A DNA stretch of 42,566 nucleotides from Burkholderiaceae bacterium (GCA_023954095.1 JAMLIQ010000016.1:1-42566), one strand, 5' to 3'; shown: positions 1 through 8,744, counted from the first letter of the stretch. Program-made: numbers and translations. The notes: generated by a model from the sequence alone, not told the origin.

Positions 1-1103
1 CCACGGCGCTTGCCTTCGATGAGGGCGTGGCCGGTGAGGCGCTGGCCGCTCATGCCGAAGGGGTGGCCCACGGCGATGGCGCCGCCGTTCACGTTGAGCT
101 TGTCAGCCGGGATGCCCAGCTTGTCGCGGCAGTAGATCACCTGCACGGCGAAGGCTTCATTGAGCTCCCACAGGTCGATGTCGTTCATGCTCAATCCCAG
201 GCGCTTCAAGACCTTGGGGATGGCGAACACGGGGCCGATGCCCATTTCGTCGGGCTCGCAACCGGCGACGGCAAAGCCCAGGAAGCGGCCCAGGGGCTTG
301 AGGCCCTTTTGCTCGGCCACTTTTTCGTGCATGACGACCACGGCGCCAGCGCCATCAGACAACTGGCTGGCGTTGCCGGCCGAGACCAGGCCGCCGGGCA
401 AGGCCGAGCGCAGGTCCTTGATGCCGTCATACGTGGTACCCGCGCGGATACCTTCGTCGTCGCTCACGGTGACTTGCTTGGTCATGAGGCCCATGACCTT
501 GTCAGCCACACCCATGGTGACGGTGATGGGGGCGATTTCGTCCTTGAACAGGCCTTTTTCCAGCGCAGCGCTGGCTTTTTGCTGGCTGCCGGCGCCGTAT
601 TCGTCCATGGCCTGGCGGCTGATGCTGTAGCGCTTGGCCACCTGTTCAGCCGTTTGCAGCATGGCCCAGTAGACCTCGGGCTTGTGCTTCATGAGCCAGG
701 GGTCCTGCAGCATATGGGTGTTCATTTCCTGCGCGGTGCAGGAGATGGCCTCCACGCCACCGGCCACATAGATGTCGCCTTCGTTGGCAATGATGCGCTG
801 GGCGGCGGTGGCAATGGTCTGCAGGCCCGACGAGCAGAAACGGTTGATCGTCATGCCCGAGACTGTGACGGGGCAACCGGCACGCAGGGCGATCTGGCGG
901 GCGATGTTGGCGCCGGTGGCACCTTCGGGCGTGCCGCAACCCATGATGACGTCGTCCACCTCGGCGGCCTCGATGCCTGCACGTTGAATGGCATGTTCCA
1001 CCACATGGCCACCCATGGTGGCGCCGTGGGTCATGTTGAAGGCGCCCTTCCAGGCCTTGGTCAGGGGGGTGCGTGCGGTGGAAACAATAACTGCTGATGT
1101 CAT
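1..1103 (-). CDS. Acetyl-CoA acyltransferase (thiolase), C-terminus cut by window edge
   Basis: Thiolase of the FadA/AtoB family, which cleaves 3-ketoacyl-CoA with CoA to give acetyl-CoA and a shortened acyl-CoA, or runs in reverse. Reading on the minus strand from ATG at 1103, preceded by an AGGAG ribosome-binding site, the frame stays open for 367 codons to the window edge. The acyl-accepting cysteine lies in NRFCSSG (Cys90). The catalytic histidine is in GGAIAVGHPFG near residue 348. The last block, with the second catalytic cysteine (CxGGG), falls outside the window. It is the third gene of a run with the FadB-like protein and an M20 peptidase, so a beta-oxidation role is likely. The exact chain-length preference cannot be read. 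The family call is firm; the specific EC number is inferred. Confidence 0.93.
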   Translation of the reverse strand, partial: MTSAVIVSTARTPLTKAWKGAFNMTHGATMGGHVVEHAIQRAGIEAAEVDDVIMGCGTPEGATGANIARQIALRAGCPVTVSGMTINRFCSSGLQTIATAAQRIIANEGDIYVAGGVEAISCTAQEMNTHMLQDPWLMKHKPEVYWAMLQTAEQVAKRYSISRQAMDEYGAGSQQKASAALEKGLFKDEIAPITVTMGVADKVMGLMTKQVTVSDDEGIRAGTTYDGIKDLRSALPGGLVSAGNASQLSDGAGAVVVMHEKVAEQKGLKPLGRFLGFAVAGCEPDEMGIGPVFAIPKVLKRLGLSMNDIDLWELNEAFAVQVIYCRDKLGIPADKLNVNGGAIAVGHPFGMSGQRLTGHALIEGKRR

Positions 1104-1131
1104 GGTGAAGCTCTCCTAAATAGTGTCAGGT

Positions 1132-2619
1132 TCAAGATGCCTTGGCACCTTGGGTCAAAAGGCGGTGGTAGAAACGGATCAGCTCGGCCAGGTTGCTGAC
1201 GGCAATGCGTTCGTTGGTGCCGTGAAAGCGCGACAGGTCTTGCGGCCCTGCCCGCACGGGCGAGAACTTGAAGATGTGGTCGCTGATCTCGCCAAAGTGG
1301 ATGGAATCCGAGCCGCCAATCATCAAGCCGGGCGCCACCAGCGTTCCGGGGAACACTTCGCGCACGGTGCGGTTGATGAGGGCGTACTGCGCAGAATCGG
1401 TGGGCGCGACCTTGGAGGCCTCGGCACCGCCGGGCAGCGCATGCAGTTCGAACTTGCCGTTGTGCGTGGCGTCGGCCACCAGGGCGCGGGTGCGCTCGAC
1501 CACCTGGTCCCGGGTGTCCCCAGGCAGAAGGCGGAAGTTCACGGTGGCCTCGGCCTGGCCTGGCAGCACATTCTCCTTGTTGCCGGCGTGGGCCATGGTC
1601 AGCGCCGTGGTGGTGCGCAGCATGGCGTTGGTGCTGGCACTGGCTTCCAGCTGCTTTTGCACCAGGGGGCCAAACAGCCAGAGATTGGACAAGGCCACAC
1701 GCGAGAAGCCGCTCATCTCGGGTGCGATGGTGGCGAACATCTCGCCCGCCACACCGCGAATGGCGCCGGGCAACTGCTCATCGTCAATGCGCTGGAGTGC
1801 GGCACTCATCATGGCAATCGCGCTGCTGCCCTTGGGCGGCGGCATGGACGAGTGGCCTGGAGCGGCCAAGGTCTTGACCACCACCGTGAGGTAGCCCTTC
1901 TCGGCCACGCCAATCAGCGCGGTCGGGCTTTTCAAGCCGGGCATGATGCCTTCGGTGATGAGCAGGCCTTCGTCGATCACAAAATCCAGGCGCACCTTGC
2001 GCTCTTTGAGGAGTGCTGCAATCTTTTCGGCACCACGGTGGCCACCCACCTCTTCGTCGGCGCCAAAGGCCAGATACACGGTGCGCTCGGGCTGGTAGCC
2101 GCTGGCCACCAGCATCTCCACCGCTTCCATCTGGGACATGAGGTTGCCCTTGTCGTCCCAGGCGCCTCGCCCCCAGACAAAGCCGTCCTTCACTTCGCCA
2201 CCAAAGGTTTCGGCTTTCCAGTCGCCTTCGGTACCGGGTGCCACAGGCACCACGTCCTGGTGGGCCATGAGCAGGATGGGCTGGGCCTCAGGCTTGCTGC
2301 CGCGCCAGGTGTAGAGCAGGCTCAGGTCGCCCACCACCTCGCGCGTGAGCGCGGCGTGGGTTTTGGGAAACCGGGCTTGCAGCAGCGCATGCAGCTGCCT
2401 GAACTGGTCGGCATTGAGCCCCGGGTCGTCCAGCGAGGAGATGGTGCGCAGGCGCACCGCCTCTGCCAGGCGCTGGGCAGCACCGGCTTCATCCACCTGC
2501 AGCGGGGGCAGCGGTGCCACATCGAGCTGGCGCGAGCCCTTGCGCAGGGTATTGATTCCCAGCACAGCAGCCAGCGCCAGCAGCAATGCCAGCAGGCCCC
2601 AGGCGAGTTTCTTGACCAT
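1132..2619 (-). CDS. M20 family metallopeptidase, membrane-anchored (carboxypeptidase S-like)
   Basis: A 495-residue dizinc peptidase or amidohydrolase of the M20 family. Residues 1-23 form one hydrophobic segment after MVKK, an N-terminal anchor or uncleaved signal, so the enzyme probably sits on the periplasmic face. Metal-binding motifs are visible: LMAHQDVVPV (His and Asp ligands), WDDKGN, and GADEEVGGHRG with the catalytic Glu pair. APGHSSMPPPKGSSA belongs to the dimerisation/substrate domain. Length and motifs fit the carboxypeptidase S/PM20D1 branch, which hydrolyses or forms N-acyl amino acids; that activity is known for the branch and only inferred here. It sits 17 nt after the fadB-like gene and 28 nt before the thiolase, so it is probably co-transcribed with them. 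Confidence 0.92.
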   Translation of the reverse strand: MVKKLAWGLLALLLALAAVLGINTLRKGSRQLDVAPLPPLQVDEAGAAQRLAEAVRLRTISSLDDPGLNADQFRQLHALLQARFPKTHAALTREVVGDLSLLYTWRGSKPEAQPILLMAHQDVVPVAPGTEGDWKAETFGGEVKDGFVWGRGAWDDKGNLMSQMEAVEMLVASGYQPERTVYLAFGADEEVGGHRGAEKIAALLKERKVRLDFVIDEGLLITEGIMPGLKSPTALIGVAEKGYLTVVVKTLAAPGHSSMPPPKGSSAIAMMSAALQRIDDEQLPGAIRGVAGEMFATIAPEMSGFSRVALSNLWLFGPLVQKQLEASASTNAMLRTTTALTMAHAGNKENVLPGQAEATVNFRLLPGDTRDQVVERTRALVADATHNGKFELHALPGGAEASKVAPTDSAQYALINRTVREVFPGTLVAPGLMIGGSDSIHFGEISDHIFKFSPVRAGPQDLSRFHGTNERIAVSNLAELIRFYHRLLTQGAKAS

Positions 2620-2636
2620 GGTGCGACGGCCTGCGG

Positions 2637-4736
2637 TCAGTTGAAGGTCTTGCCTTCAGCGGCCAGGCGGGCCAGCAGGGGGGCGGGCTTCCAGAAGGCA
2701 GCGTCGTCCAGCGGGTTCTGGGCAAAGCGGTTCATGGCCTGCACCACGTTGAACAGGCCCACTTCGTCGGCGTAGTTCAGCGGACCGCCACGGTGCACCG
2801 GGAAGCCGTAGCCGTAGATGTACACAATGTCGATGTCGCTGGCCTTGTTGGCGATGCCCTCTTCCAGGATGTGGGCGGCTTCGTTGACCAGGCTGAACAC
2901 CAGGCGCTGCACGATTTCCTCGTCGGAAATCTTGCGCGGCGTAATGCCCAGCGCAGCGCGGTGGTCGGCAATCATCTGCTCCACTTCGGCGTTTGGAATG
3001 GCGTCGCGCTTGCCGGGCACGTAGTCATACCAGCCTGCACCGGTCTTCTGGCCAAAGCGCCCTTTCTCGCACAGAAGGTCCGCAGTCTTGCTGTACTTCA
3101 TGTCGGGCTTTTCTTGGTAGCGGCGCTTGCGGATGGCCCAGCCAATGTCGTTGCCGGCCAGGTCGCCCATGCGGAACGGGCCCATGGCCATGCCGAATTT
3201 TTCCATCGCCTTGTCCACCTGCGCGGGGGTGCAGCCTTCGTCCAGCAGGAAACCGCCCTGGCGGCCATACTGCTCGATCATGCGGTTGCCGATGAAGCCA
3301 TCGCACACGCCCGAGACCACGGCAACCTTCTTGATCTTCTTGGCCACAGCCATCACGGTGGCCATCACGTCCTTGGCCGTGGCTTCGCCGCGCACCACTT
3401 CCAGCAGCTTCATCACGTTGGCCGGGCTGAAGAAGTGCAGGCCCACCACGTCCTGCGGACGCTGGGTGAAGTTGGCGATCTTGTTCACGTCCAGCGTGGA
3501 GGTGTTGGAGGCCAGGATGGCACCGGGCTTCATCACCGCGTCGAGCTGCTTGAACACAGCTTCCTTCACGCCCAGTTCCTCGAACACGGCTTCGATCACC
3601 AGGTCGGCGTCCTTCAGGTCGGCGTAGTCCAGCGTGGTGGACAGCAGGGCCATGCGCTGCTCGTACTTGTCCTGCTTGAGCTTGCCCTTCTTGACTTGTG
3701 CCTCGTAGTTCTTGCGGATGGTGGCGATCCCACGGTCCAGCGCCTCCTGCTTCATTTCCAGCATCTTCACGGGGATGCCGGCATTCAGGAAGTTCATGGC
3801 AATGCCGCCGCCCATGGTGCCGGCGCCGATCACGGCCACAGCCTGGATGTCGCGCTTGGGGGTGTCGGAGGGCACGTCGGGGATCTTGCTTGCGGCGCGC
3901 TCGGCCAGGAACAGGTGGCGCAGCGAGCGCGACTCGGCCGTCCACATCAGGTTGATGAAGATCTCGCGCTCAACGGCCATGCCATCGGCGAACTTCTTCT
4001 TGGTCGCGGCTTCCACGGCATCCACGCACTTGGCGGGCGCGGGGAAATTCTTGCTCATGCCCTTGACCATGTTGCGCGCGAACTGGAAGTACGCATCGCC
4101 CTCGGGGTGCTTGCACGGCAGGTTGCGCACCAGGGGCAGCGGGCGCACGCCGGCCACGCTCTGCGCGAAGGCCAGGGCCTCGGCGGCCAGGGTTTCAGGC
4201 GAGGCCACGAGCTTGTCGAACAACTTCTGGCCGGGCAGCATACCCAGCATTTCGCTCTTGATGGCTTCGCCGCTCACGATCATGTTCAGGGCGGGCTCCA
4301 CGCCGATCACGCGCGGCAGGCGCTGCGTGCCGCCGGCGCCGGGCAGAATACCCAGCTTGACTTCGGGCAGTGCAATGCTGCAGCCGGGTGCCGCCACACG
4401 GTAGTGGCAGCCCAGGGCCAGTTCCAAACCGCCGCCCATGGCCACGCTATGCAGCGCGGCCACCACGGGCTTGGGCGAGTTTTCGATCGCCAGGATCACC
4501 GAATTGAGGTTGGGCTCCTGCATGGCACGGTCGGTGCCGAATTCCTTGATGTCGGCGCCGCCAGAGAACGCTGCACCGGCGCCCGTGATGACGATGGACT
4601 GGACAGCAGCATCGGCATTGGCCTTGCCCAGACCGTCCACGATGCCCTGGCGGGTCGAGAGGCCCAGTCCGTTGACGGGGGGGTTGGTCATCGTGATCAC
4701 GGCGACATTGCCGTGGACTTTGTATTCAGCGGTCAT
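2637..4736 (-). CDS. Bifunctional enoyl-CoA hydratase / 3-hydroxyacyl-CoA dehydrogenase (FadB/FadJ-like)
   Basis: A 699-residue fusion enzyme carrying out hydration and NAD-dependent oxidation in beta-oxidation. The N-terminal crotonase domain shows SGGADIKEF and GGGLELALG (oxyanion hole) and PEVKLGILPGAGGTQRLP with the catalytic Glu. The Rossmann domain begins near residue 302 with VIGAGTMGGGIA. It continues with SNTSTLDV and GLHFFSPANVMKLLEVV, which carries the dehydrogenase catalytic His. The C-terminal helical domain has NRMIEQYGRQGGFLLDEG and YGYGFPVHRGGP. I chose ATG 4736, which has AAGGA upstream and begins directly at the crotonase fold; a longer open frame to 4838 adds unconserved residues. 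The crotonase-first, ~700-residue layout is nearer FadJ/peroxisomal MFE1 than a thiolase-coupled FadB, but symbol choice is unsafe. Confidence 0.94.
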   Translation of the reverse strand: MTAEYKVHGNVAVITMTNPPVNGLGLSTRQGIVDGLGKANADAAVQSIVITGAGAAFSGGADIKEFGTDRAMQEPNLNSVILAIENSPKPVVAALHSVAMGGGLELALGCHYRVAAPGCSIALPEVKLGILPGAGGTQRLPRVIGVEPALNMIVSGEAIKSEMLGMLPGQKLFDKLVASPETLAAEALAFAQSVAGVRPLPLVRNLPCKHPEGDAYFQFARNMVKGMSKNFPAPAKCVDAVEAATKKKFADGMAVEREIFINLMWTAESRSLRHLFLAERAASKIPDVPSDTPKRDIQAVAVIGAGTMGGGIAMNFLNAGIPVKMLEMKQEALDRGIATIRKNYEAQVKKGKLKQDKYEQRMALLSTTLDYADLKDADLVIEAVFEELGVKEAVFKQLDAVMKPGAILASNTSTLDVNKIANFTQRPQDVVGLHFFSPANVMKLLEVVRGEATAKDVMATVMAVAKKIKKVAVVSGVCDGFIGNRMIEQYGRQGGFLLDEGCTPAQVDKAMEKFGMAMGPFRMGDLAGNDIGWAIRKRRYQEKPDMKYSKTADLLCEKGRFGQKTGAGWYDYVPGKRDAIPNAEVEQMIADHRAALGITPRKISDEEIVQRLVFSLVNEAAHILEEGIANKASDIDIVYIYGYGFPVHRGGPLNYADEVGLFNVVQAMNRFAQNPLDDAAFWKPAPLLARLAAEGKTFN

Positions 4737-4851
4737 GCTGTTGTTCCTTGGAAAGTAGAAAAAGAACGGTCGTGCGATTTTTTCATTGTAGAGAGTTCTG
4801 CGCGCTTTGCCAGACTCCGCTTGTCTCAGGCGGGACAAAAATCCCGGCGCA

Positions 4852-4893
4852 CAGAAAAGGAAAAGGCGCCATGCGCAGTACGCACGGCGCCTT
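4852..4893 (-). terminator. Rho-independent terminator after livF
   Basis: Read on the minus strand, 26 nt after the livF stop, the 8-bp stem AAGGCGCC/GGCGCCTT (4863-4870 with 4886-4893) extends inward through a mismatch to a further 4 bp. It is followed by the T-rich tail TTTTCCTTTTC. It separates the transporter cassette from the upstream end of the fadB-like transcription unit. Confidence 0.85.
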
Positions 4894-4919
4894 GCTTTCA
4901 GTCAGCGTGCCTGCTGATG

Positions 4920-5615
4920 TCAAACCTCCAGCCACTCCTTGCGGATGTAGTCGTCTGCGCGCAGGCTGTCGGGTGTGCCATCAAAAACGATGCTGCCATG
5001 GCCCATGACCAGGCAACGGTCGGAAATGGTCATGGCAATAGTGAGCTTCTGCTCAATCAGCAGCACCGAGATGCCTTTGGCCTTGAGCGTCTGCAGGTAC
5101 TGCCCCACCAGTTCCACAATCTTGGGGGCCAGGCCCTCGGTGGGTTCGTCGATGATGATGAGGTCGGGGTCACCCATGAGGGTGCGGCACAGGGTCAGCA
5201 TCTGCTGCTCGCCCCCCGACATCACCCCGGCCTGGATGTTGCGCCGCTCCTTGAGGCGCGGGAACATGTCGTACATGTCGTCAAACGACCAGCGGCTGCC
5301 CTTTCCACTGCCTTTTTGACCCAGCAGCAGGTTCTGGTGCACCGTGAGGTTGGGAAACACGTCGCGGCTCTCGGGCACGTAGCCCAGGCCCAGGTGGGCG
5401 ATCTCGTAGGCTTTCCTGCCTTCGAGGCTCTTGCCCTTCCATTGCATGTCGCCTTCCCAATCCACCAGGCCCATGATGGCCTTGGCGGTGGTCGAACGGC
5501 CCGAGCCGTTGCGGCCCAGCAGGGCCACGATTTCGCCCGGCTGCACGTCGAAGCTGACGCCGTGCAGCACATGGCTCTTGCCGTAATAGGCGTGAAGGTT
5601 GTTGATGTGCAGCAT
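4920..5615 (-). CDS. livF: Branched-chain-type ABC transporter ATP-binding protein LivF
   Basis: A 231-residue ATPase of the hydrophobic amino-acid uptake (HAAT) class, one of two nucleotide-binding subunits acting with LivG on the LivM/LivH permease. The signature MSGGEQQML, the Walker B region LIIIDEPTEGL and the Q-loop region are intact. The P-loop reads GRNGSGRST: the usual Walker A lysine (GxxxxGK[ST]) is arginine here, checked at codons near 5500-5515. I chose ATG 5615 because the protein then starts with MLHINNLHAYYG, typical of LivF, with GAGGGA upstream inside the end of livG. The longer open frame to 5741 overlaps livG. The livG stop and this start are 1 nt apart, so translation is probably coupled. 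The substrate is unknown. Confidence 0.94.
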   Translation of the reverse strand: MLHINNLHAYYGKSHVLHGVSFDVQPGEIVALLGRNGSGRSTTAKAIMGLVDWEGDMQWKGKSLEGRKAYEIAHLGLGYVPESRDVFPNLTVHQNLLLGQKGSGKGSRWSFDDMYDMFPRLKERRNIQAGVMSGGEQQMLTLCRTLMGDPDLIIIDEPTEGLAPKIVELVGQYLQTLKAKGISVLLIEQKLTIAMTISDRCLVMGHGSIVFDGTPDSLRADDYIRKEWLEV

Positions 5616-5616
5616 G

Positions 5617-6399
5617 TCAGTGTCCCTCCGCCTGTGCATCGGCCACGGCAGAGCCCAGGTAGGCCTCCTGGACGCGCGCATTGGCACGTACCTTGTCGGG
5701 CGTATCGAAAGCGATGACCTCGCCATACACCACCACGGCAATCTTGTCGGCCAGGCCGAACACCACGCCCATGTCGTGCTCCACGGTCAGCAGGGTGCGG
5801 CCTTCGGTCACTTCCTTGATGAGGTGAATGAAGCGCGTGGTCTCGCTGCGGCTCATACCAGCCGTGGGCTCGTCGAGCAGGATCACGTTGGCCCCCCCCG
5901 CGATAGTGATGCCGATCTCCAGGGCGCGCTGCTCGGCGTAGGTCAGGTTCACAGCCAATGTGTCGCGCTTCTTGTCCAGCTTGATCATCTCCATGAGCTG
6001 GTGGGCACGGTCATTGGCGTCGTCCAGCCGCGAGAGAAAGCGCAGGAAACTGTATTTATAGCCCAGGCTCCAGAGCACACCGCAGCGCAGGTTCTCGAAC
6101 ACGCTGAGGTTGGGGAAGATATTGGTGATCTGGAAGCTTCGCGAGAGCCCCATGCGGTTGATCTCGAAGGGCTTTTTGCCATCGATGCGCTGCCCATTGA
6201 GCAGCACCTCCCCGCTGGTGGGTGCGAAGCGCCCGCTGATCAGGTTGAACAGCGTGGACTTGCCGGCGCCGTTGGGGCCAATGATGGCCACCCGTTCGCC
6301 CGCCTGCACGGCCAGTTCAGCACCGCGAATGATCTCCGTCTTGCCGAAGCTCTTGCGCAGATTGCGCAGCTCCAATGCATAGGTAGCGTTTTGCGCCAT
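5617..6399 (-). CDS. livG: Branched-chain-type ABC transporter ATP-binding protein LivG
   Basis: A 260-residue partner ATPase of the HAAT transporter. Walker A is canonical (GPNGAGKST). The signature region is LTYAEQRALEIG, the usual LivG variant of LSGGQ, followed by VILLDEPTAGMS and the H-loop TVEHDMGVVFG. The ATG at 6399 is preceded by GGGGAGG and starts 2 nt after the livM stop. With a canonical P-loop here and an altered one in LivF, this subunit may carry one complete ATP site of the heterodimer; that is an inference from motif asymmetry only. The C-terminal residues AEGH end 1 nt before livF. Confidence 0.95.
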   Translation of the reverse strand: MAQNATYALELRNLRKSFGKTEIIRGAELAVQAGERVAIIGPNGAGKSTLFNLISGRFAPTSGEVLLNGQRIDGKKPFEINRMGLSRSFQITNIFPNLSVFENLRCGVLWSLGYKYSFLRFLSRLDDANDRAHQLMEMIKLDKKRDTLAVNLTYAEQRALEIGITIAGGANVILLDEPTAGMSRSETTRFIHLIKEVTEGRTLLTVEHDMGVVFGLADKIAVVVYGEVIAFDTPDKVRANARVQEAYLGSAVADAQAEGH

Positions 6400-6401
6400 G
6401 G

Positions 6402-7715
6402 TTACAGCGCCTCCCCACGCTTGATCTGGTGTTCAATTTCTTCCTGGATGTGGTCCCACTGGCGCCGGAACTGTCTGCGGCACAGCTCGAACAGCCCCAG
6501 CCCGGTCAGCAGCACGAACCCGGCGCCAAACCAGCTCGAAAAAGCCTTGGCATTGAGCGTGGCTCCCAGGTAGGTCAGCTCTGGCCCCAGGGCTTCGTTG
6601 AGCTGCAGGTGGTAGGTCATCTCGACCATGCAGGCGGCGCCCAGCACAGCGACCAGCCCCGTGCCAAATAATGCCAGGTACGATGGCAACAAGGCACGCA
6701 GCTTGCCGAATTTGGCCAGACGCAGGTTCATCATGATGAGGCTGGCCACGCCGCCCGGCGCAAACATCACCATGAACAGAAACACCAGCCCCAGGTAAAG
6801 CAGCCAGGCCTTGGACAGTTCGGACAGCAAGACCGAGGCAAACACCAGCAGCACCGCGCCGATGATGGGTCCGAAGAAGAACGTGGCGCCCCCCAGGAAG
6901 GTAAACAGCAGATAGCCCCCCGAGCGGATCACGCTCACGCTGTCCACCGCCGTGATGATCTCGAAGTTGATCGCGGTCAGCCCCCCGCCGATGCCCGCAA
7001 AGAACCCGGCCACGATGAATGCGAAATAGCGTACCCGCTGGGTGTTGTAGCCAATGAACTCGACGCGTTCCGGGTTGTCGCGCACAGCATTCAATATGCG
7101 CCCCAGTGGCGTCCCCGTGAAGGCAAACATGGCGGCCGTGCAGACAAAGCAATAGGCGGCGATCAGGTAGTAGACCTGAATGGCCGGGCCAAAGCTGATG
7201 CCCATGATGGACTTGCCATACACACGGTCGGTGGTGATGCCGCCCTCACCGCCAAAGAAGCCGGGAAACATCAGAGCCATCGAGGCCACGAGTTCGCCGA
7301 TGCCCAGGGTGATCATGGCAAAGGTGGTGCCCGATTTCTTGGTGGTGACAAAGCCCAGCAAGACGGCAAACAGCATGCCGGCCAAACCGCCGACCAAAGG
7401 AATGAACACCAACGGGATGGGCATGCGGCCCTCACCGGCCAGGTTCATGGCATGGATCGCCAGAAACGAGCCCAGCCCGGTATACACGGCATGCCCAAAG
7501 CTGAGCATGCCGCCCTGTCCCAGAAGGATGTTGTAACTCAGGCAGATGATGATGAGGTAGCCGATTTGCGACAGCATGGTCAGTGCCAGGCTGCTGGTGA
7601 ACACCAGCGGCGCGACAATGAGGATGAGCGCAAAAAGGCTCCAGATAACGATGCGTCCCACGTTCCAGGGCTTGAAACGGTAATACGAAGTGGCGGTAGA
7701 TGTGGTCGTTGTCAT
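6402..7715 (-). CDS. livM: Branched-chain-type ABC transporter permease LivM, with C-terminal extension
   Basis: Inner-membrane permease subunit of the HAAT family, 437 residues. The core shows many hydrophobic helices and family motifs: YNILLGQGGMLSFGHA near the N-terminal third, TKKSGTTFAMITLGIGEL, and GRILNAVRDNPERVEFIG, the cytoplasmic loop that meets the ATPases. LivM proteins are usually about 300-430 residues. Here roughly the last 100 residues add two more hydrophobic segments and a charged tail (FRRQWDHIQEEIEHQIKRGEA). The start at 7715 has GGGAGGA upstream and begins 4 nt after the livH stop. It is probably part of one livHMGF transcript. Confidence 0.93.
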   Translation of the reverse strand: MTTTTSTATSYYRFKPWNVGRIVIWSLFALILIVAPLVFTSSLALTMLSQIGYLIIICLSYNILLGQGGMLSFGHAVYTGLGSFLAIHAMNLAGEGRMPIPLVFIPLVGGLAGMLFAVLLGFVTTKKSGTTFAMITLGIGELVASMALMFPGFFGGEGGITTDRVYGKSIMGISFGPAIQVYYLIAAYCFVCTAAMFAFTGTPLGRILNAVRDNPERVEFIGYNTQRVRYFAFIVAGFFAGIGGGLTAINFEIITAVDSVSVIRSGGYLLFTFLGGATFFFGPIIGAVLLVFASVLLSELSKAWLLYLGLVFLFMVMFAPGGVASLIMMNLRLAKFGKLRALLPSYLALFGTGLVAVLGAACMVEMTYHLQLNEALGPELTYLGATLNAKAFSSWFGAGFVLLTGLGLFELCRRQFRRQWDHIQEEIEHQIKRGEAL

Positions 7716-7719
7716 TGCT

Positions 7720-8673
7720 TCAGTCCTCCCGCGTGCCCAACAGACCCTTGGGGCGGAAGATCAGGATCAATACCAGAAACAGGTACGGCAGGATGGGCGC
7801 TACCTGCGAGATGGTGAGCTTGAGCAACGGCCAGCCAAAGGTTTCTTCGGTGACGGTCATGCCCAGCATTTGCAGGCCTGTGGCCAGTGACTGGTCCATG
7901 GCCACGGCAAAGGTCTGCACCAGCCCGATGAGCAGCGAGGCCAGAAAAGCCCCCGCAAGCGATCCCATGCCGCCCACCACCACCACCACGAAGATGATGG
8001 AACCCACCGATCCCGCCATCGCGGGCTCGGTGACATAGGTGTTGCCACCGATCACTCCGGCCAGGCCGGCCAGCGCGCAGCCTCCGCCAAAGACCAGCAT
8101 GAAGACGCGCGGTACGTTGTGGCCCAGTGATTGAACCATCTCGGGGTGCTTGAGAGCAGCCTGGATGACCAGGCCGATGCGCGTGCGCGTCAGCAGCAGC
8201 CACACCGAAGCCAGCATGACCAGTGCGACCAGCATGATGAAAGAGCGCGACCTGGGAAACTGCGTGCCGTAAATGGTGAAAAGCGGCCCCTGCAACTGCT
8301 CTGGCAGGCCATAGGGCACGGTCGAACGCCCCCATACCAGTTGCACCAGTTCCAGAATCAGATACGACAAACCGAACGTCACCAGCAACTCGGGCACATG
8401 CCCGAACTTGTGTACCCGCCGCAGGCTGTAACGCTCGAACAGCGCTCCCATGGCGCCAACGGCCAGAGGCGCCAGCACCAAGGCTGGCCAGAACCCCACC
8501 ACACTGGAGATGGTGTAGGCGAAATAGGCTCCCAGCATGTAGAAACTGGTGTGCGCAAAATTGAGCACACCCATCATGCTGAAGATCAGCGTAAGGCCCG
8601 AACTGAGCATGAACAGCAGCAGTCCATAGCTCACGCCGTTGAGCGTCGAGATGACGAAAAACTCAGGATTCAT
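7720..8673 (-). CDS. livH: Branched-chain-type ABC transporter permease LivH
   Basis: A 317-residue inner-membrane permease, the usual LivH length. It has about eight hydrophobic helices and the family start STLNGVSYGLLLFMLSSGLT followed by MGVLNFAHTSFYMLGAY. The cytoplasmic coupling loop TRIGLVIQAALKHPEMVQSLG is visible before the late helices. It is the first gene of the livHMGF block, 71 nt after the binding-protein stop and separated from it by a terminator hairpin. The permease pair recognises no substrate by itself; specificity comes from the binding protein. Confidence 0.94.
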   Translation of the reverse strand: MNPEFFVISTLNGVSYGLLLFMLSSGLTLIFSMMGVLNFAHTSFYMLGAYFAYTISSVVGFWPALVLAPLAVGAMGALFERYSLRRVHKFGHVPELLVTFGLSYLILELVQLVWGRSTVPYGLPEQLQGPLFTIYGTQFPRSRSFIMLVALVMLASVWLLLTRTRIGLVIQAALKHPEMVQSLGHNVPRVFMLVFGGGCALAGLAGVIGGNTYVTEPAMAGSVGSIIFVVVVVGGMGSLAGAFLASLLIGLVQTFAVAMDQSLATGLQMLGMTVTEETFGWPLLKLTISQVAPILPYLFLVLILIFRPKGLLGTRED

Positions 8674-8695
8674 CGGAATGCTTCACCATTGGGTC

Positions 8696-8726
8696 AAAAA
8701 AAGAGGCCCGAGGGGCATCGGGCCTC
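8696..8726 (-). terminator. Rho-independent terminator between binding-protein gene and livH
   Basis: On the minus strand a perfect 9-bp stem, GAGGCCCGA/TCGGGCCTC (8718-8726 with 8703-8711), has a 6-nt loop and is followed directly by seven T residues (8702-8696). It lies 18 nt past the binding-protein stop and 23 nt before the livH start. Partial read-through would give more binding protein than permease, a known arrangement for periplasmic binding-protein transporters. Confidence 0.9.
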
Positions 8727-8744
8727 GTGTGCTTGAAAGCCGCC

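Noticed and set aside
2793-5717. A 974-codon open frame on the plus strand opposite the fadB-like gene and livF.
   Set aside because: It is a GC-driven antisense shadow: the composition is His/Gly/Ala/Gln-rich without family motifs, and it lies opposite clear genes on the minus strand.
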